A model generated the notes under the pieces. It was not told where the DNA came from and made no database searches. It worked only from the letters and a program-made list of their open reading frames with translations. 64,000 nt of DNA from Mariniflexile jejuense. Lineage in GTDB: Bacteria; Bacteroidota; Bacteroidia; Flavobacteriales; Flavobacteriaceae. Positions within the stretch are counted from its first letter, which is position 1; each line of letters starts with the position of its first letter. The translations under genes and the position numbers were made by a program. The stretch spans positions 1 through 64,000 of the forward strand of contig NZ_JBHTJI010000022.1 of assembly GCF_042675665.1 (NCBI RefSeq), in the 5' to 3' direction. Positions 16,084 to 24,597 of the stretch are shown here, piece by piece.

Positions 16084-18381
16084 TTAATTTTTAAGTATTT
16101 CTGTTAATTTATAAACACCTATCCATTCATAGGTTATATCATCTATTTTTATTTGATGGTTGCTTGTTTTTGATTGATCATTTAATGAAAATAAAAACAG
16201 GTAATTTTTATTAGATTTAGTTTCTATTTCAATAGCCATATATAAATGATCACTGTAAACCACTTTTAGATTTTTTACACTACTAAAAGCATTTGTAGCT
16301 ATTTCATCAACAGGATTGTAATGCCCATGAGATTCTAATAAAGACACAAAATAGGTGTCTTTACTATTGGGTTTTCTAATAATGAAACTAGGTTCTTTAC
16401 GTAAATTAAAATTTGGATCGTTTGCACCAATTCTTGCGAAAATTAATTCATCGGTTTTTGAAGTAATTGTTGTAAGTGTATAAAAACGTTGTGCATTAAA
16501 CCATGATACTTGTGCATTTTCTGTTAATGTTTTACCACTAGCCTCTTTCCAAAGATGTTGATAACCATTTTTATTACCCAATGGTTTTAAAGATTCTGCC
16601 GTTTCATAATCAAAATTAGTAGACATTAATTGCCCCATATAGTAATAAGGTAAATCGTATTGATTTTCATTTTCAGAAGTTACTTTTACTATATCTAAAA
16701 GAAACGAATTTTCAAAATTATCATTTTTAATAAGCGCCATGGTTCTGTGAATTTCAGTTCCTGGATACGCATTGGTTTCCTTTGCGCTAATTAATTGTAC
16801 TTTAGGGTTTGAAGCATCAAACAAATAAATTTCTGAATGGTGCAAACTACCTGTTTCAAAATCTCCATTAAAATGTGAAGTTTCGTTTTGAACAATGGTA
16901 TTATGAGTTATGGTTTGTTTAGCCCAAGTAGTGTTTTCTTTTAAATAATTACCACCACCCTTTTGTTGTATGTTTACAAAACGAGCCATTCCATAATCTT
17001 GTATCACTTCACAACCTCCTTCATAATAAGAAAATGACAGTTTATCGTAATGACCATGACTTAAACCTTGTGCGGAATATTTCATAACCAATGAAAGTTC
17101 CCCTTTTGATCCTGGAAATCTTAAAATAGCAACACCACCTTCATCTCCATTTTTCCCATCGCTAAGATTTATAGATTTTTTTACAAACGGTGTTTCTAAA
17201 CCATTACGAACGCCTATGGCTACAGCCAATCCAGAATCGTCTAACTGCACTTCGCCTTGTTGTTTAGCTATTGACAGTAAATTGGTGTTATTCCCACCAA
17301 AAAAGTAACCAATATTTACAGCTGAAACCAACTCTCGAGAATAATATGACATACCTTTTTGTCCATCATTTAAAGGAAAAAAATTACCATCGGCATCAGT
17401 TAAATTTAACAGTGTATTTATCGATTTTAGCAAAACACCATCTTTATATTCAAAAATTTTAAGCTCTGGTTTTACATTTTGTAACGCTTCGGCGAATACT
17501 AAAAAAGGATACATAGCATATCGCTGATAATAAGGTCCTTCGGTATAATAACCATCAGGTGAAAAAGGTTCTTCTAAATTAGCTAGAAATCCTACTTTTT
17601 GTCCTGGTTTTTTAATAAAACCACCATCGTTATCTTTAGCATCAGGATCAATATTATCGGTTTTTAAACCATGCAAAGCACGGTCTAATAACTTAGCGTC
17701 ATCCATAACCAAAGCAATCATGCCTACAGCAACATTACCCCAAGTACTGTGGTTATGAACTCGGTTAAAAAACTGCGGATTGTTAATTGAAATAAAATCT
17801 GCAAATGGTTTAAATAGGTTTTTTTCTAAATGATTACGTTCTTTTTCGGTTAAATAATTATAAACACAATCATAAGCTTGTGCTACATAAACCAACCAAT
17901 TAGAATCATTTAAACATTGCCAAAATAATTTACCACGTGCATACGAACGTGTTTGCGGGTGTACGGGTAAAGTTGGATATAACTTAGCATACGCCATTAA
18001 CATATCCTTTACATAATTTGCATAGAGTTCATCATCTAATATTTGATATAAAACCCCTGCTTTTTGTAATATTAAAAAGTTCTTTTTATGTCGTTCGTGT
18101 GTATAACCTCCCGAAAAATCTTTAGGTATAGGCACTTCGATACCTGCTAAAATTTCAGCATCTACTTCCGCTTTAACTTTTGCTAATGTTTCATCAAAAA
18201 GTGGCACATTGCCTAATTGAGCTTTTATACTTTCTACACCAGATTTAGTTAAAATTAAACTTGGGTGTTCTTGTTTTTTTATTTTTTTTGCATTAGTATC
18301 TCCTTTAGTTTGCGCTTTACACGATGCACTAAATATTACTAAAACTATAAAAGCAATTTGAACCTTGTTTTTTAAAAACAT
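16084..18381 (-). CDS. Exo-oligoalginate lyase, family PL17
   Basis: A 765-residue lipoprotein (lipobox FSASC, Cys21) with an N-terminal alpha-toroid alginate-lyase domain (about 40-370) and a C-terminal heparinase II/III-type beta-sheet domain (about 400-700, starting near GGVAILRFPGSKGELSLVMKYS). Catalytic-site candidates match characterised PL17 enzymes: Asn210-His211 in RVHNHSTWGN and the tyrosines of EGPYYQRY (281-288). PL17 releases unsaturated monouronates from alginate oligomers, probably in the periplasm. It heads an operon with kdgF and has its own promoter with two operators (18503-18554). Confidence 0.93.
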   Translation of the reverse strand: MFLKNKVQIAFIVLVIFSASCKAQTKGDTNAKKIKKQEHPSLILTKSGVESIKAQLGNVPLFDETLAKVKAEVDAEILAGIEVPIPKDFSGGYTHERHKKNFLILQKAGVLYQILDDELYANYVKDMLMAYAKLYPTLPVHPQTRSYARGKLFWQCLNDSNWLVYVAQAYDCVYNYLTEKERNHLEKNLFKPFADFISINNPQFFNRVHNHSTWGNVAVGMIALVMDDAKLLDRALHGLKTDNIDPDAKDNDGGFIKKPGQKVGFLANLEEPFSPDGYYTEGPYYQRYAMYPFLVFAEALQNVKPELKIFEYKDGVLLKSINTLLNLTDADGNFFPLNDGQKGMSYYSRELVSAVNIGYFFGGNNTNLLSIAKQQGEVQLDDSGLAVAIGVRNGLETPFVKKSINLSDGKNGDEGGVAILRFPGSKGELSLVMKYSAQGLSHGHYDKLSFSYYEGGCEVIQDYGMARFVNIQQKGGGNYLKENTTWAKQTITHNTIVQNETSHFNGDFETGSLHHSEIYLFDASNPKVQLISAKETNAYPGTEIHRTMALIKNDNFENSFLLDIVKVTSENENQYDLPYYYMGQLMSTNFDYETAESLKPLGNKNGYQHLWKEASGKTLTENAQVSWFNAQRFYTLTTITSKTDELIFARIGANDPNFNLRKEPSFIIRKPNSKDTYFVSLLESHGHYNPVDEIATNAFSSVKNLKVVYSDHLYMAIEIETKSNKNYLFLFSLNDQSKTSNHQIKIDDITYEWIGVYKLTEILKN

Positions 18382-18502
18382 GCGTATTCTTTTTTATGAT
18401 GAAGCCAACAAAAGCCTACATTTATTTACAACTATATTGAACAACCTTTTTGTACTACTTAAAACTATGATTAAATTTTAAAAATTTAACCGTTACAAAT
18501 AA

Positions 18503-18554
18503 TTGGTTTACCAATTTGGTTTACCAAATATAGGTTTAATTTTTTAGGTGTCAA
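18503..18554 (-). promoter_or_regulatory. PL17-kdgF promoter with two tandem GntR operators
   Basis: Minus-strand -33 TTG (plus 18552-18554), 19-bp spacer, -7 TATATTTG (18525-18532), with two identical palindromes TTGGTTTACCAA at 18516-18527 and 18503-18514, 13 bp apart. The first overlaps the -7 box. Confidence 0.75.
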
Positions 18555-18633
18555 AACATAAAAAGTATTTTAACGTTTTTTGAATGAAATTGTATGAGTT
18601 ATTGAAGCAAAAACTAAATGCAATACATAAACT

Positions 18634-20928
18634 TTAATACATAAGTTTAAGTGCTAGGTTTTGCACAATTTCAATACTTCCTGAGTTATTAATAGTATTA
18701 TTTACAGGTTTTTGACCCTTTTCTCCCCATAAAACAGCGATGGTTTTAACTGGATTATTTTGAAATGTATTATTAGAAATGTCTACATTTACAATACCTC
18801 TATTTTTTATTAGAATACCGTCTAATTTTCCTGAATTTGAAAAAATATTACCATTAAGATTTAAGTTTCCTCCTATAGTTGATTCATCATAACCTCCACG
18901 ATAATAATCTAAAACAACACCTTGTATGTTATCAAATTTTGAATTGGTTATGGTTAAAAACTCAGCATTATAATCGCCTCCATCATTGGTTTCTTTATTA
19001 AGCATAAATCCGTTTTCACAATCTTTAATTACTGTATTTGAAACCGTTATACTATCAGCAAACGAGCCTTTTGAAACTTCTAAAACACTTTTAAAATTTG
19101 AAATCTCGGTATTTTCAATATTTAAGTTATAAGTTTTACTCATGTATTTATCAAGCGTTGTAAACGCGTTTTGATTTGAATTTCCTTTTAAAAGCACATT
19201 TTTAAGTGTTAAATTACCTTTAGGATGTATTTCGAAAGCTGTTTTGGGCGAAGAAAAAACTAGTGATGCTTTATTAGTTTCATCTGAAACGATAGAAATT
19301 GTTTTGTTGATTATTATACTTGAACTTATATGATAAACACCTTTTTTAAGTATTACCACATCACCAGATTTGGCTTTTTTGATAACTTTTATAAGTGATG
19401 AAACCGAAGAAATTTTATAAGTTTTTGGCTCTAGTATTTCATTTTCAACTGAAAACCAATTTGTACCGTACTTAGTTTTATCGATTAAAATATTGTTTTT
19501 TACAGGATACACAATAGCACCTATACTATTGCCACTAGCTGTTCTATTGGTTCCAAATAAATCGTTGGTTATGGTTTCAAAATCAAAACCCTCATACGTA
19601 TTGCTTATATTTTCATTAAGCACAAACAAGTTGGTTGATTTCTTTTCCAATAAAATTGATTCCATTTTCAAACCATTAGGTTTTACTTCACTATTGTAAT
19701 CATGGTTAATAACGTTGTTTTTAAATTTTACACCATCTACTTTATCATAATTTACAATAGGATTTTCATCAGGTATTTCATTATATATTAGATTGTTTGC
19801 TACAATAACACGCTCTGGTCGTTCCGAACGAATTTCGGATGGTGGCAATACCTCTTTCTGACTTACATTTGAACCTACACTAAATTGCCAAGGCGATTTG
19901 CAATCGATAAACGAATTATATGCTATAACAGCATCGGTTACTTGGTTGTAACGATTTAATGGCGATTTTGGAATGCCATTCATAACAGCTAAAGCACTTC
20001 TAAAAGCTTCACCTTTAATTTTATAGAAATAGTTATTGGTAATCCAATGTCCTGTATTAATAACTCGAATACCACCCATAAATTTTGAGTTTTCGTTACC
20101 AATAAATATGTTGCCATCAATTTTGGCGTAATTACCATGTCTTAACACCAAAGAACCTTCACTTTCAAAAAAAACATTGTTTCTAAATTCATTAAAATTG
20201 GATTTGCTTGAAATTATTTCTATTTCGCCATTACATCTATCAAATAAATTATTGGCTACTAGTGTATGCGATGGCGTCATGGAAGTACCACTATCACCCA
20301 ACTGAATGGTTTCTCCATGTGGTCCACCTTTTCGTGGACGTGGTCCAAAATAATTATTAATTATTTGGTGATAATTATAAATATTTTCGTTGCCTTCTAA
20401 CTTTATCATTATAGTTGGCCCAAAATTATATTTTCCTGTAATGTAGCAATAGCTTACCTCGTTATGCCTACCCCAAAACTCAATCCAATGGTCGCTTACA
20501 TCCCTATCAGGTTGAGTAAATGCTTCAATTACACATTGGGTTATTTTACAATGGTTTGCAATAGTATCATTATCAATTTTAAATTGAATAACATTTTTTG
20601 AAGGCGTATAACCATTTTTAAAATACAATCCATTAACTTCCAAATAACTACCTCCTAGTTGTAAGTTTGAAACGCCTTCAATAGTTACCTTTCCTTTTTC
20701 TTCAGCTGTTAGAATTATAGGGTTTTCTTTAGTTCCTTTTCCATAAAACTTAATTTCAACATCCTTCCAAATACCATTGGCAAGCACAATTTTAGTTCCT
20801 GCTTGACTATTTTTTATGGCTGATTTAAGTTCTATCTCATTGTTTACCTTAACTGTATTTGTTTGAGCTAAAGGTTTGAATGACACAAAAAAGACAAATA
20901 GACTTGAAATAAATACAAATACCTTCAT
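18634..20928 (-). CDS. Alginate lyase, family PL6 (copy 1)
   Basis: A 764-residue secreted right-handed beta-helix lyase with a signal peptide (about 1-22). The N-terminal PL6 (chondroitinase B-like) domain has the catalytic Lys242 (EIISSKSNFNEFRNN) and Arg263-His264 (SLVLRHGN). The C-terminal part (from about residue 500) is a second parallel beta-helix with repeated N-x-I/V-x-N turns, the two-domain layout of larger PL6 enzymes. It follows the TIM-barrel gene by 46 bp on the same strand. I found no operator directly in front of this pair. Confidence 0.9.
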   Translation of the reverse strand: MKVFVFISSLFVFFVSFKPLAQTNTVKVNNEIELKSAIKNSQAGTKIVLANGIWKDVEIKFYGKGTKENPIILTAEEKGKVTIEGVSNLQLGGSYLEVNGLYFKNGYTPSKNVIQFKIDNDTIANHCKITQCVIEAFTQPDRDVSDHWIEFWGRHNEVSYCYITGKYNFGPTIMIKLEGNENIYNYHQIINNYFGPRPRKGGPHGETIQLGDSGTSMTPSHTLVANNLFDRCNGEIEIISSKSNFNEFRNNVFFESEGSLVLRHGNYAKIDGNIFIGNENSKFMGGIRVINTGHWITNNYFYKIKGEAFRSALAVMNGIPKSPLNRYNQVTDAVIAYNSFIDCKSPWQFSVGSNVSQKEVLPPSEIRSERPERVIVANNLIYNEIPDENPIVNYDKVDGVKFKNNVINHDYNSEVKPNGLKMESILLEKKSTNLFVLNENISNTYEGFDFETITNDLFGTNRTASGNSIGAIVYPVKNNILIDKTKYGTNWFSVENEILEPKTYKISSVSSLIKVIKKAKSGDVVILKKGVYHISSSIIINKTISIVSDETNKASLVFSSPKTAFEIHPKGNLTLKNVLLKGNSNQNAFTTLDKYMSKTYNLNIENTEISNFKSVLEVSKGSFADSITVSNTVIKDCENGFMLNKETNDGGDYNAEFLTITNSKFDNIQGVVLDYYRGGYDESTIGGNLNLNGNIFSNSGKLDGILIKNRGIVNVDISNNTFQNNPVKTIAVLWGEKGQKPVNNTINNSGSIEIVQNLALKLMY

Positions 20929-20974
20929 TATTTAATTAATCTTATTTTAGTTTTAGTTTTTTTTATTTTAAAAT

Positions 20975-21916
20975 TTAAGCTTCAAGCCATAGCTTTTGAA
21001 CACTATTTAAATCGCGTTTCATGGCATCAAAAATAACTTTTTTATCAACTGTAATTTCTTGATTTCCTTTTTCTGCGCCACCTAAATCGTACTCTAAATG
21101 TAAAGATACAGGTGGTTTTATTTTATATTGTTTTAGAAGTTTAAAATACTTTGTAAAATCTACCATACCTTCACCTATTGGTACATTTAATGCCTCCCAC
21201 TTACCATTTACAATACCCCATTTAAAATCTTTTATAACCATTACTTTTATATTTGGATATAGTAATTGAAGTCCATTTTCCCAGGAATAACCACCTTCAA
21301 CCATTGCATGTCTTATATCGTATTGTGTTCCAAAATGTTGTTTATTAACAGTTTCAAGGATTTTTTTAACTTCCCAATATGAAGCACCAACACTTGTACC
21401 AGCATGGTTTTGATAACAACCAATTAAAGCTAGTTTTTCGTTCAAATGTCCTAAGTTTTTAATCTCTTCTTGATAAATTTGAAGGCTATTTTCCATAGAA
21501 ACACCTTCTTTGTACTTAAACCAATTTGTTCTATAATATGAAATTTGTTCTTTTGATGCTGCTTCTAAAATAGCGACATCTAAAGCATTGTTTGTACTCT
21601 CAATACTAGTTGTAATCATTTTACAATTTACGCCGCTAGCCTTAATAGCCTTTACTGCTTTAGGTAGTTCGGTTTTTACCAATTCGGGTAACACATGCCC
21701 ATTAGGACGCACTGTTAAATCTACCCCCGAAAATCCCATTTCAGCAGCCATTTCACCAGTAGTTTTATAATCTAAAAATTGCAGATGCTTAGAAAAAATA
21801 CTAATATCTAGCTTATCATTTGACTCTGAAAAATCTGGAAATGAAAATGCAGAAAACTGCAACAAACTAGCTGCACAGGCACTTTTAGCAATAAATTCTC
21901 TTCTAGAAACAACCAT
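20975..21916 (-). CDS. Tat-exported TIM-barrel sugar isomerase/epimerase-like protein
   Basis: A 313-residue protein with a twin-arginine signal (SRREFIAKSACAAS, Arg5-Arg6), so it is exported folded, probably to the periplasm. The mature part is a xylose-isomerase-like TIM barrel (AP_endonuc_2 type): AAEMGFSGVDLTVRPNGHV near the start, GCYQNHAGTS in the middle, VMVIKDFKW and HLEYDLGG near the end, with acidic and His residues suitable for a divalent metal. The substrate is unknown. Its pairing with a PL6 lyase suggests action on an alginate-derived sugar or oligomer, which is inference. Confidence 0.7.
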   Translation of the reverse strand: MVVSRREFIAKSACAASLLQFSAFSFPDFSESNDKLDISIFSKHLQFLDYKTTGEMAAEMGFSGVDLTVRPNGHVLPELVKTELPKAVKAIKASGVNCKMITTSIESTNNALDVAILEAASKEQISYYRTNWFKYKEGVSMENSLQIYQEEIKNLGHLNEKLALIGCYQNHAGTSVGASYWEVKKILETVNKQHFGTQYDIRHAMVEGGYSWENGLQLLYPNIKVMVIKDFKWGIVNGKWEALNVPIGEGMVDFTKYFKLLKQYKIKPPVSLHLEYDLGGAEKGNQEITVDKKVIFDAMKRDLNSVQKLWLEA

Positions 21917-21983
21917 ATTATACTCTTTTTAATTTATGACTATGATAAAGATACTATTAATTAAACCATTATACTTTATACAC

Positions 21984-22012
21984 AAAAAGCCTTTAATTAC
22001 TAAAGGCTTTTT
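21984..22012 (-). terminator. Intrinsic terminator after the 22048 gene
   Basis: Perfect 12-bp stem AAAAAGCCTTTA (21984-21995) / TAAAGGCTTTTT (22001-22012) with a 5-base loop. It lies just downstream of the minus-strand T9SS gene and separates it from the TIM-barrel/PL6 unit. Confidence 0.8.
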
Positions 22013-22047
22013 GAATAAAAAACAAAAATTCAATACCAAACTATTTA

Positions 22048-23100
22048 TTATTCAATAATTATTTTTTTAGTTGTGCTGCTACCTTCTGCATTAATTTTTA
22101 ATAGATAAATGCCTTTAGATAAATCAGAAACTGAAAGTTGATTATCTTTTAAAGATGATTGTGATTTTACTTTTTGACCTAATAAAGTGTATAATTCAAC
22201 AGAAGATATTTTTACATTATTAGCCTCGATTGAGATAACATCTTTTGCTGGGTTTGGGTATATTTTTAATTTACTAGCCAATTCATTTTCAGAAACACTA
22301 AGTGGTGCTTGACCAGTAACAGATTGCCAAGTATTACCTATTCTAATTTCATCTAAAATTGTGGTTGGAGTTCTCGCATTCGATTCTAAACTTAATCTAA
22401 CAACTACTATATTATTTCTTGATCCTGTTGAAGAATCAGCAGAAGTATCAACAGTTGGTGCTGGTTCTAAACCAGATATATTTGGGTTAATCCATATTTT
22501 AGATAGTTGATTTGCAATATCATAAGCAATTACAACAAACACATCATCGCCAGTATTAAAAACTGTTGGAGACCAAGCAGCTGCAGATGTACTATTAGTT
22601 TCAGAAACACCAACATTAAAAGTAGTTTCACTCACTTTTCTAAGATATACAGCTGAACAATAATTGTAACCATTCGAATTACTGTTAACTTTTCCAAATG
22701 AATAAATAAAACCGCCAGCAAGATCAGTTACTAAAGATTGATCTGTAACTTTAAATATAAAAGAAGAATATATTATACCTGACGAACCTTGATCTGGAAT
22801 TGGAATTACAGGATCATCTGAACCACCTTGAAATTGTATAGCTTCACCTGTTTGAGAAAAAGCTAACTGATTTGGTAAACCAGACCAAAATGGCGATGCA
22901 ACCATAAATGGATCTCCATTAGTATTGGTTGTGTATGTACTTAACCAAGGACCCAAATTACCTCCAACACTTACAAGTGTAGTAAGCGGATTAGGATCTG
23001 CAGTTACAGTATAATTAAAACCTTCATAATAAGGTAAAGTAACTTGCCCAAACGACAAAGCCGTTGTTAAAAACAAATTAAAAAGTAAAATTTTTTTCAT
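22048..23100 (-). CDS. T9SS-secreted protein of unknown function
   Basis: A 350-residue secreted protein: signal peptide (about 1-18), an N-terminal beta-rich domain (YYEGFNYT, SSFIFKVTDQS, VYLRKVSE, ILDEIRIGNTWQSV) that resembles LamG-like jelly-roll modules, and a C-terminal T9SS type A sorting domain (KLKIYPNPAKDVISIEA to KKIIIE, about 275-350). I see no lyase or hydrolase motif. It has an operator-controlled promoter (three operators) and is divergent from a putative lyase, so it belongs to the alginate regulon. It may bind polysaccharide or be an unrecognised enzyme. Confidence 0.7.
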   Translation of the reverse strand: MKKILLFNLFLTTALSFGQVTLPYYEGFNYTVTADPNPLTTLVSVGGNLGPWLSTYTTNTNGDPFMVASPFWSGLPNQLAFSQTGEAIQFQGGSDDPVIPIPDQGSSGIIYSSFIFKVTDQSLVTDLAGGFIYSFGKVNSNSNGYNYCSAVYLRKVSETTFNVGVSETNSTSAAAWSPTVFNTGDDVFVVIAYDIANQLSKIWINPNISGLEPAPTVDTSADSSTGSRNNIVVVRLSLESNARTPTTILDEIRIGNTWQSVTGQAPLSVSENELASKLKIYPNPAKDVISIEANNVKISSVELYTLLGQKVKSQSSLKDNQLSVSDLSKGIYLLKINAEGSSTTKKIIIE

Positions 23101-23168
23101 AATGTAATAGTTTATAGTTGTTATTAAAATTTATAATCTGTTTTAATGCAGATTATTTTGAGTTTTTT

Positions 23169-23232
23169 TTGGTTATCCAATTTGGTTTACCACTTTGGTT
23201 CTCCAAAAATAGCAAAAAAAATTTATTATCAT
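23169..23232 (-). promoter_or_regulatory. Promoter of the 22048 gene with three tandem GntR operators
   Basis: Minus-strand -7 TATTTTTG (plus 23204-23211); the -33 position (about 23230) shows only a partial TTG match. Three palindromes at 13-bp steps: 23195-23206, 23182-23193 and 23169-23180. The first overlaps the -7 box. Confidence 0.65.
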
Positions 23233-23286
23233 AATCCTATTGAAACTTTTTTTGAAAAATTAACATAATCAGTGAGTTACATTTCA

Positions 23287-23339
23287 TTGTTGTTTTAAAA
23301 TATATTCTATATATTTGGTTTTCCAATTTGGTTAACCAA
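23287..23339 (+). promoter_or_regulatory. Promoter of the putative jelly-roll lyase with two GntR operators
   Basis: Plus-strand -7 TATATTTG (23310-23317) with TTG at 23287-23289 or 23290-23292. Two operators follow, TTGGTTTTCCAA (23315-23326) and TTGGTTAACCAA (23328-23339), 13 bp apart. The ATG is only 11 bp after the last operator, so the mRNA leader is about 25 nt. Confidence 0.7.
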
Positions 23340-23349
23340 TTTATTGTTT

Positions 23350-24426
23350 ATGAATAATTTTAGATTTAATTTTAGATTTAATTTTTGTTGCTTTTTGTTA
23401 TTAGCAAGTCAAACTATTTTTGCTCAAGTAGAACTTAATGCAAACGGACCAGGTGATACTTATGAATTAATTAATTCGGTTTTAGCTCCTGGATATGATG
23501 TAACAGAAACACCAGATTGCATTCATACATCATTTGGAAGGCATATTGATGAGTTTTTTGACACCAATCTTAACACGAATGTTTTTAGGTTTTATATTCA
23601 TTTAACACCTGATAACGACCGTTGTACTACGGCTACAGATAGGCAACGAAACGAGATAAAAGTATATGATAAATCGCCAAGTAATTTAAAAGCGGTTGAA
23701 GGAGAAATTGTTGTTTATAAATGGAAATTTAAATTGCCTACAGGTTTTCAATCTTCATCTAGTTTTACGCATATACATCAATTAAAATCGGTTGGAGGTT
23801 TATATGAGGCTACACCAATGTACACTTTAACAACACGAAAAGGAACACCAGACCAATTAGAATTAAGGTATGCTCAAACATCATCACAATCTACTTTAAA
23901 AAAAACAGATTTAACACCTTTTAAAGGAACTTGGGTTGATGTTACTGAAACTATAACATATGGTACAAACGGAAGCTATAGTATTCTTATAAAAAGAGTT
24001 TCAGACAATACAGAATTATTTAATTATTCTAGTAGTAATATAGTAAATTGGCAAACAGGCGCTGATTTTGTAAGACCAAAATGGGGAATATATAGAAGTT
24101 TAAACACGCCTTCCGACTTACGAGACGAAGAAGTATTATTTGCTAATTTTAGCATAGAAGAAATAGGTTCATTATCTGCCATCTCACCAAAACAAACATC
24201 CTTTAAAATATACCCTAACCCCGCAGATACTTCAAAAGTAACTATTCAAGCTTCTCCAAATAGTTTCGATTCAATTTACATATACAATAATTTAGGGAAA
24301 TTAGTAAACACTTTAATTTCAAACAATACTACAATAGATACAACTAATCTTAAGTCTGGAATTTACCTTATAGTATTTAAAAAAAATGGTATTAACGTAA
24401 GCTCTAAAAAACTAGTTGTATTATAA
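23350..24426 (+). CDS. T9SS-secreted putative jelly-roll polysaccharide lyase
   Basis: A 358-residue protein: signal peptide (about 1-26), a beta-jelly-roll catalytic-type domain (about 30-270) and a T9SS type A sorting domain (FKIYPNPADTSKVTIQA to SKKLVVL). Residues DRQRNEIK (97-104) and HIHQLK (141-146) occupy the places of the Arg/Glu and Gln/His motifs of jelly-roll lyases such as PL7, PL13 and PL20, but the exact PL7 motifs are absent, so I do not assign a family. The ATG at 23350 starts the signal peptide. Tight operator control places it in the alginate regulon. Confidence 0.6.
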   Translation: MNNFRFNFRFNFCCFLLLASQTIFAQVELNANGPGDTYELINSVLAPGYDVTETPDCIHTSFGRHIDEFFDTNLNTNVFRFYIHLTPDNDRCTTATDRQRNEIKVYDKSPSNLKAVEGEIVVYKWKFKLPTGFQSSSSFTHIHQLKSVGGLYEATPMYTLTTRKGTPDQLELRYAQTSSQSTLKKTDLTPFKGTWVDVTETITYGTNGSYSILIKRVSDNTELFNYSSSNIVNWQTGADFVRPKWGIYRSLNTPSDLRDEEVLFANFSIEEIGSLSAISPKQTSFKIYPNPADTSKVTIQASPNSFDSIYIYNNLGKLVNTLISNNTTIDTTNLKSGIYLIVFKKNGINVSSKKLVVL

Positions 24427-24511
24427 TAACGTATGTTTCAAGTTTCTGTACACAAGTCCATTAATAAAGTAACACACTCAATATCAACACATATTATTAA
24501 CATAAAATAAG

Positions 24512-24576
24512 TTGTAAAGTTTTAAAATAATAATATATTTGGAAAACCAAATTGGTAAACCAATTTGGTTTTCCAA
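24512..24576 (+). promoter_or_regulatory. Promoter of the PL6-BACON gene with three tandem GntR operators
   Basis: Plus-strand -33 TTG (24512-24514), 19-bp spacer, -7 TATATTTG (24534-24541). Three palindromes at 24539-24550, 24552-24563 and 24565-24576, again with exact 13-bp steps and the first overlapping the -7 box. The ATG is 21 bp downstream. Confidence 0.75.
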
Positions 24577-24597
24577 ACAAACTAAAACTATTATAAA

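Noticed and set aside
23169..24576. Short direct repeats at regular spacing that might suggest a CRISPR array
   Set aside because: The units are 12-bp palindromes with one-base spacers, in groups of two or three at promoters, with no cas genes. They are operators.
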